Below, in pieces: positions 13,691 to 14,765 of a stretch of 14,765 nt of DNA. Under the pieces are notes generated by a model. That model searched no databases. It had not been told where the DNA came from and was given only the letters and a program-made list of their open reading frames with translations. The position numbers were made by a program, and so were the translations under genes. Numbering within the stretch: the first letter of the stretch is position 1; every line of letters begins with the position of its first letter. The stretch covers positions 1 through 14,765 of the forward strand of contig CAMLOC010000021.1 in NCBI GenBank assembly GCA_946481465.1. The letters are read 5' to 3'. Source of the stretch: an uncultured Shinella sp. Its GTDB lineage: Bacteria > Pseudomonadota > Alphaproteobacteria > Rhizobiales > Rhizobiaceae.

Positions 13691-14332
13691 TCAACCGCAC
13701 CAGGATTGGTGCTTGCCCGTCCAGGGCCGCGCCAGCCCTTCCTCGACCAACCGCCCGCCGATCGAACGGCCGCCGCGCAACACGAGATGCGGCGCCGCGC
13801 CTGCCTTGGCGGACGCGCCGCCTTTCGCCACCAGCGTCACGTCGCCCTCGTTGAGGATCTCGCGCAGCCGCAGCTTCGCATCGCCCCCGCGCAACCGCTC
13901 CGCGTCGCAGCGCGCCCCGGCGATGGCCGGCGTGTCGACATCGGCAAGCCGCACCTTGCGCCCGGCATAGAGGATGGTGCTGCCGTCCAGCACGCAATAA
14001 TCGGTCTGGGTCGTGCAGATGAACCATTTGCCCGAGAAGGCCGGCAGCTTTTCCGGCGCCGGCAGCGCCTGTTCGGCGGCCTTTTCGGCCGGCCGGCGCT
14101 TCGGCAATGCCAGCGCCGCCTCGCGGTCGGCCGGCTTCGCCCTGCGCTCGATCGAGGCCGTCTTTATCCCGGTCGCCGGCGTTTCCGGTCCCGGCAGTCC
14201 GCCGTCCATATAGAGAATGCCGCCGACCACCGCGACGCCCAGGAGATACCAGGGCGCCATGCCGCCGCGCCGCGCCGGCGCCGCCCGCTTCGCTCCCGCC
14301 CGTTTCTTCCGCCTGCCCGCCGTCTTCGCCAT
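13691..14332 (-). CDS. Membrane-anchored staphylococcal-nuclease-like protein, probably catalytically degenerate
   Basis: 213 residues. A very basic cytoplasmic N-terminus (1-23, Lys/Arg-rich) and one transmembrane helix (about 27-42) are followed by a Pro/Ala/Lys linker (about 45-97) and an SNase-type OB-fold domain (about 98-210). Family features kept: VRLADVDTP (127-135), the CDAERLRG and KLRLREIL helix, and LVEEGLARPW (195-204). Against the Staphylococcus aureus nuclease catalytic set, Arg35 and Asp40 align with Arg128 and Asp133. The Glu43 position is Ala136, and the YGR segment carrying Arg87 is replaced by AGA (Ala179). So two key residues appear missing and cleavage activity is doubtful. 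Cysteines at 106, 113, 142 and 212 may form disulfides outside the membrane. GGAG lies eight bases before ATG 14332. A longer frame to 14461 would enter the tRNA gene and is rejected. Confidence 0.82.
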   Translation of the reverse strand: MAKTAGRRKKRAGAKRAAPARRGGMAPWYLLGVAVVGGILYMDGGLPGPETPATGIKTASIERRAKPADREAALALPKRRPAEKAAEQALPAPEKLPAFSGKWFICTTQTDYCVLDGSTILYAGRKVRLADVDTPAIAGARCDAERLRGGDAKLRLREILNEGDVTLVAKGGASAKAGAAPHLVLRGGRSIGGRLVEEGLARPWTGKHQSWCG

Positions 14333-14428
14333 AACCAGTCTCCTGCGCGCGACAGTGCGACGATCTCTTGAAGATATGGTTACCGGCCGCACATGACGGC
14401 AAACTGCAAATGTTCTGGGAGAAAATTC

Positions 14429-14505
14429 TGGTAGCGGAGGAGGGATTCGAACCCCCGACACAAGGATTATGATTCCTCTGCTCTAACCTACTGAGCTACT
14501 CCGCC
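14429..14505 (-). tRNA. tRNA-Met (anticodon CAT), elongator type
   Basis: Full cloverleaf on the minus strand: acceptor GGCGGAG / CTCCGCT (first pair G-U), D arm GCTC...GAGC, and anticodon stem GAGGA/TCCTT with loop ATCATAA, giving CAT. The T arm GGGGG-TTCGAAT-CCCTC follows, then discriminator A and an encoded CCA (14431-14429). An Ile2-type lysidine tRNA also has CAT, but the overall sequence matches the alphaproteobacterial elongator Met pattern as I recall it, and it lacks the features of the initiator. Confidence 0.92.
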
Positions 14506-14553
14506 GCCCGAAGGGACCAACAAAACCGTGTCTGTTTCCGTCCGGTGCGCGGC

Positions 14554-14582
14554 TTATAAGGTGCTGTTCCCGCGGGTGTCAA
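14554..14582 (-). promoter_or_regulatory. Strong promoter of tRNA-Met
   Basis: On the minus strand, a perfect TTGACA (14582-14577), a 17-bp spacer and TTATAA (14559-14554; TATAAG with an 18-bp spacer is the alternative). It starts about 40 bp before the mature tRNA 5' end. Confidence 0.8.
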
Positions 14583-14637
14583 GCGACGTTCGCACAAAAA
14601 TCGCCTTGTTCACAAAGGCCTTGGCGAATGCCGCCGG

Positions 14638-14765
14638 TCAGGCCGCGGCCGGGGTGGACAGAATGCGCCGGAGGGCGTCCTCGGCGGTCGGTTCGCGCTC
14701 GGAGCGCAGGATGAAGCCGCCGCCGTGGATGCGGGCATCCGCGCCTTCGCCGGAATAGAGCGCGC
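14638..14765 (-). CDS. Unidentified protein, C-terminal 41 residues (runs off the window)
   Basis: The minus-strand frame is open from the window edge to a TGA at 14640-14638. The visible tail is 41 residues, containing [17 protein letters not shown] and ending [10 protein letters not shown]. Codon use is like that of real genes here (GC-rich third positions). It lies upstream of the tRNA gene on the same strand, and a separate strong tRNA promoter follows. The family cannot be recognised from so short a piece; it could be a small protein or the end of a large one. Confidence 0.6.
   Translation of the reverse strand, partial: ALYSGEGADARIHGGGFILRSEREPTAEDALRRILSTPAAA

Noticed and set aside
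13691..14461. Longer version of the nuclease-like protein starting at 14461
   Set aside because: It would begin inside tRNA-Met; ATG 14332 has a ribosome binding site.
14429..14505. tRNA-Met as an integration site for a genomic island
   Set aside because: No integrase gene, no direct repeat of the tRNA 3' end and no shift in composition seen within the window.
14429..14505. tRNA-Ile2 (lysidine-modified CAT anticodon)
   Set aside because: The sequence pattern fits the alphaproteobacterial elongator tRNA-Met better; a covariance-model scan would settle it.

Overview
This is a high-GC chromosomal window. Its gene content, small-protein types and elongator tRNA-Met sequence fit an alphaproteobacterium, most likely of the Rhizobiaceae; the genus cannot be fixed from sequence alone. 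No transposase, integrase, CRISPR array or phage gene was seen.

Layout, left to right. (1) 1-2740, minus strand: an operon of two periplasmic adaptor proteins (the second a lipoprotein) and the start of an RND efflux pump. The genes overlap by ATGA junctions, and a strong promoter with a palindromic operator lies just upstream (2764-2812). The two-adaptor order resembles TriABC pumps. (2) 3283-5604, minus: a methyl-accepting chemotaxis protein with a double-Cache-type sensor and a C-terminal CheR-binding pentapeptide. (3) 5946-9178: an MhqO-like ring-cleaving dioxygenase (plus), an FMN-dependent quinone/azo reductase (plus), and a convergent minus-strand gene. That last gene encodes one 518-residue protein in which a second MhqO-like dioxygenase is fused in frame to an MhqD-like esterase. 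(4) 9334-9552, minus: a 72-residue uncharacterised protein, preceded by about 660 bp holding a probable promoter, a short ORF with its own ribosome binding site and hairpins. (5) 10213-11637, plus: a NodT/OprM-type outer membrane efflux lipoprotein. (6) 11723-13359: a divergent pair made of a GntR/FCD regulator and an FAH-family hydrolase, with a perfect 14-bp palindrome between them. (7) 13420-14765, minus: an acidic 53-residue protein, a membrane-anchored nuclease-fold protein that appears to have lost catalytic residues, tRNA-Met(CAT) with a clear promoter, and the 3' end of an unidentified gene.

How the genes may work together. Dioxygenase, flavin reductase and esterase are the same three activities as the MhqO/MhqN/MhqD quinone-resistance set of Bacillus subtilis, so 5946-9178 is best read as a quinone or aromatic-electrophile detoxification locus. 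The RND pump and the outer membrane channel could export such compounds, and the FAH-type enzyme could process a ring- or sugar-derived ketoacid, but no shared transcription unit supports those links. The most unusual item is the dioxygenase-esterase fusion, which keeps a ribosome binding site and ATG at the domain boundary.
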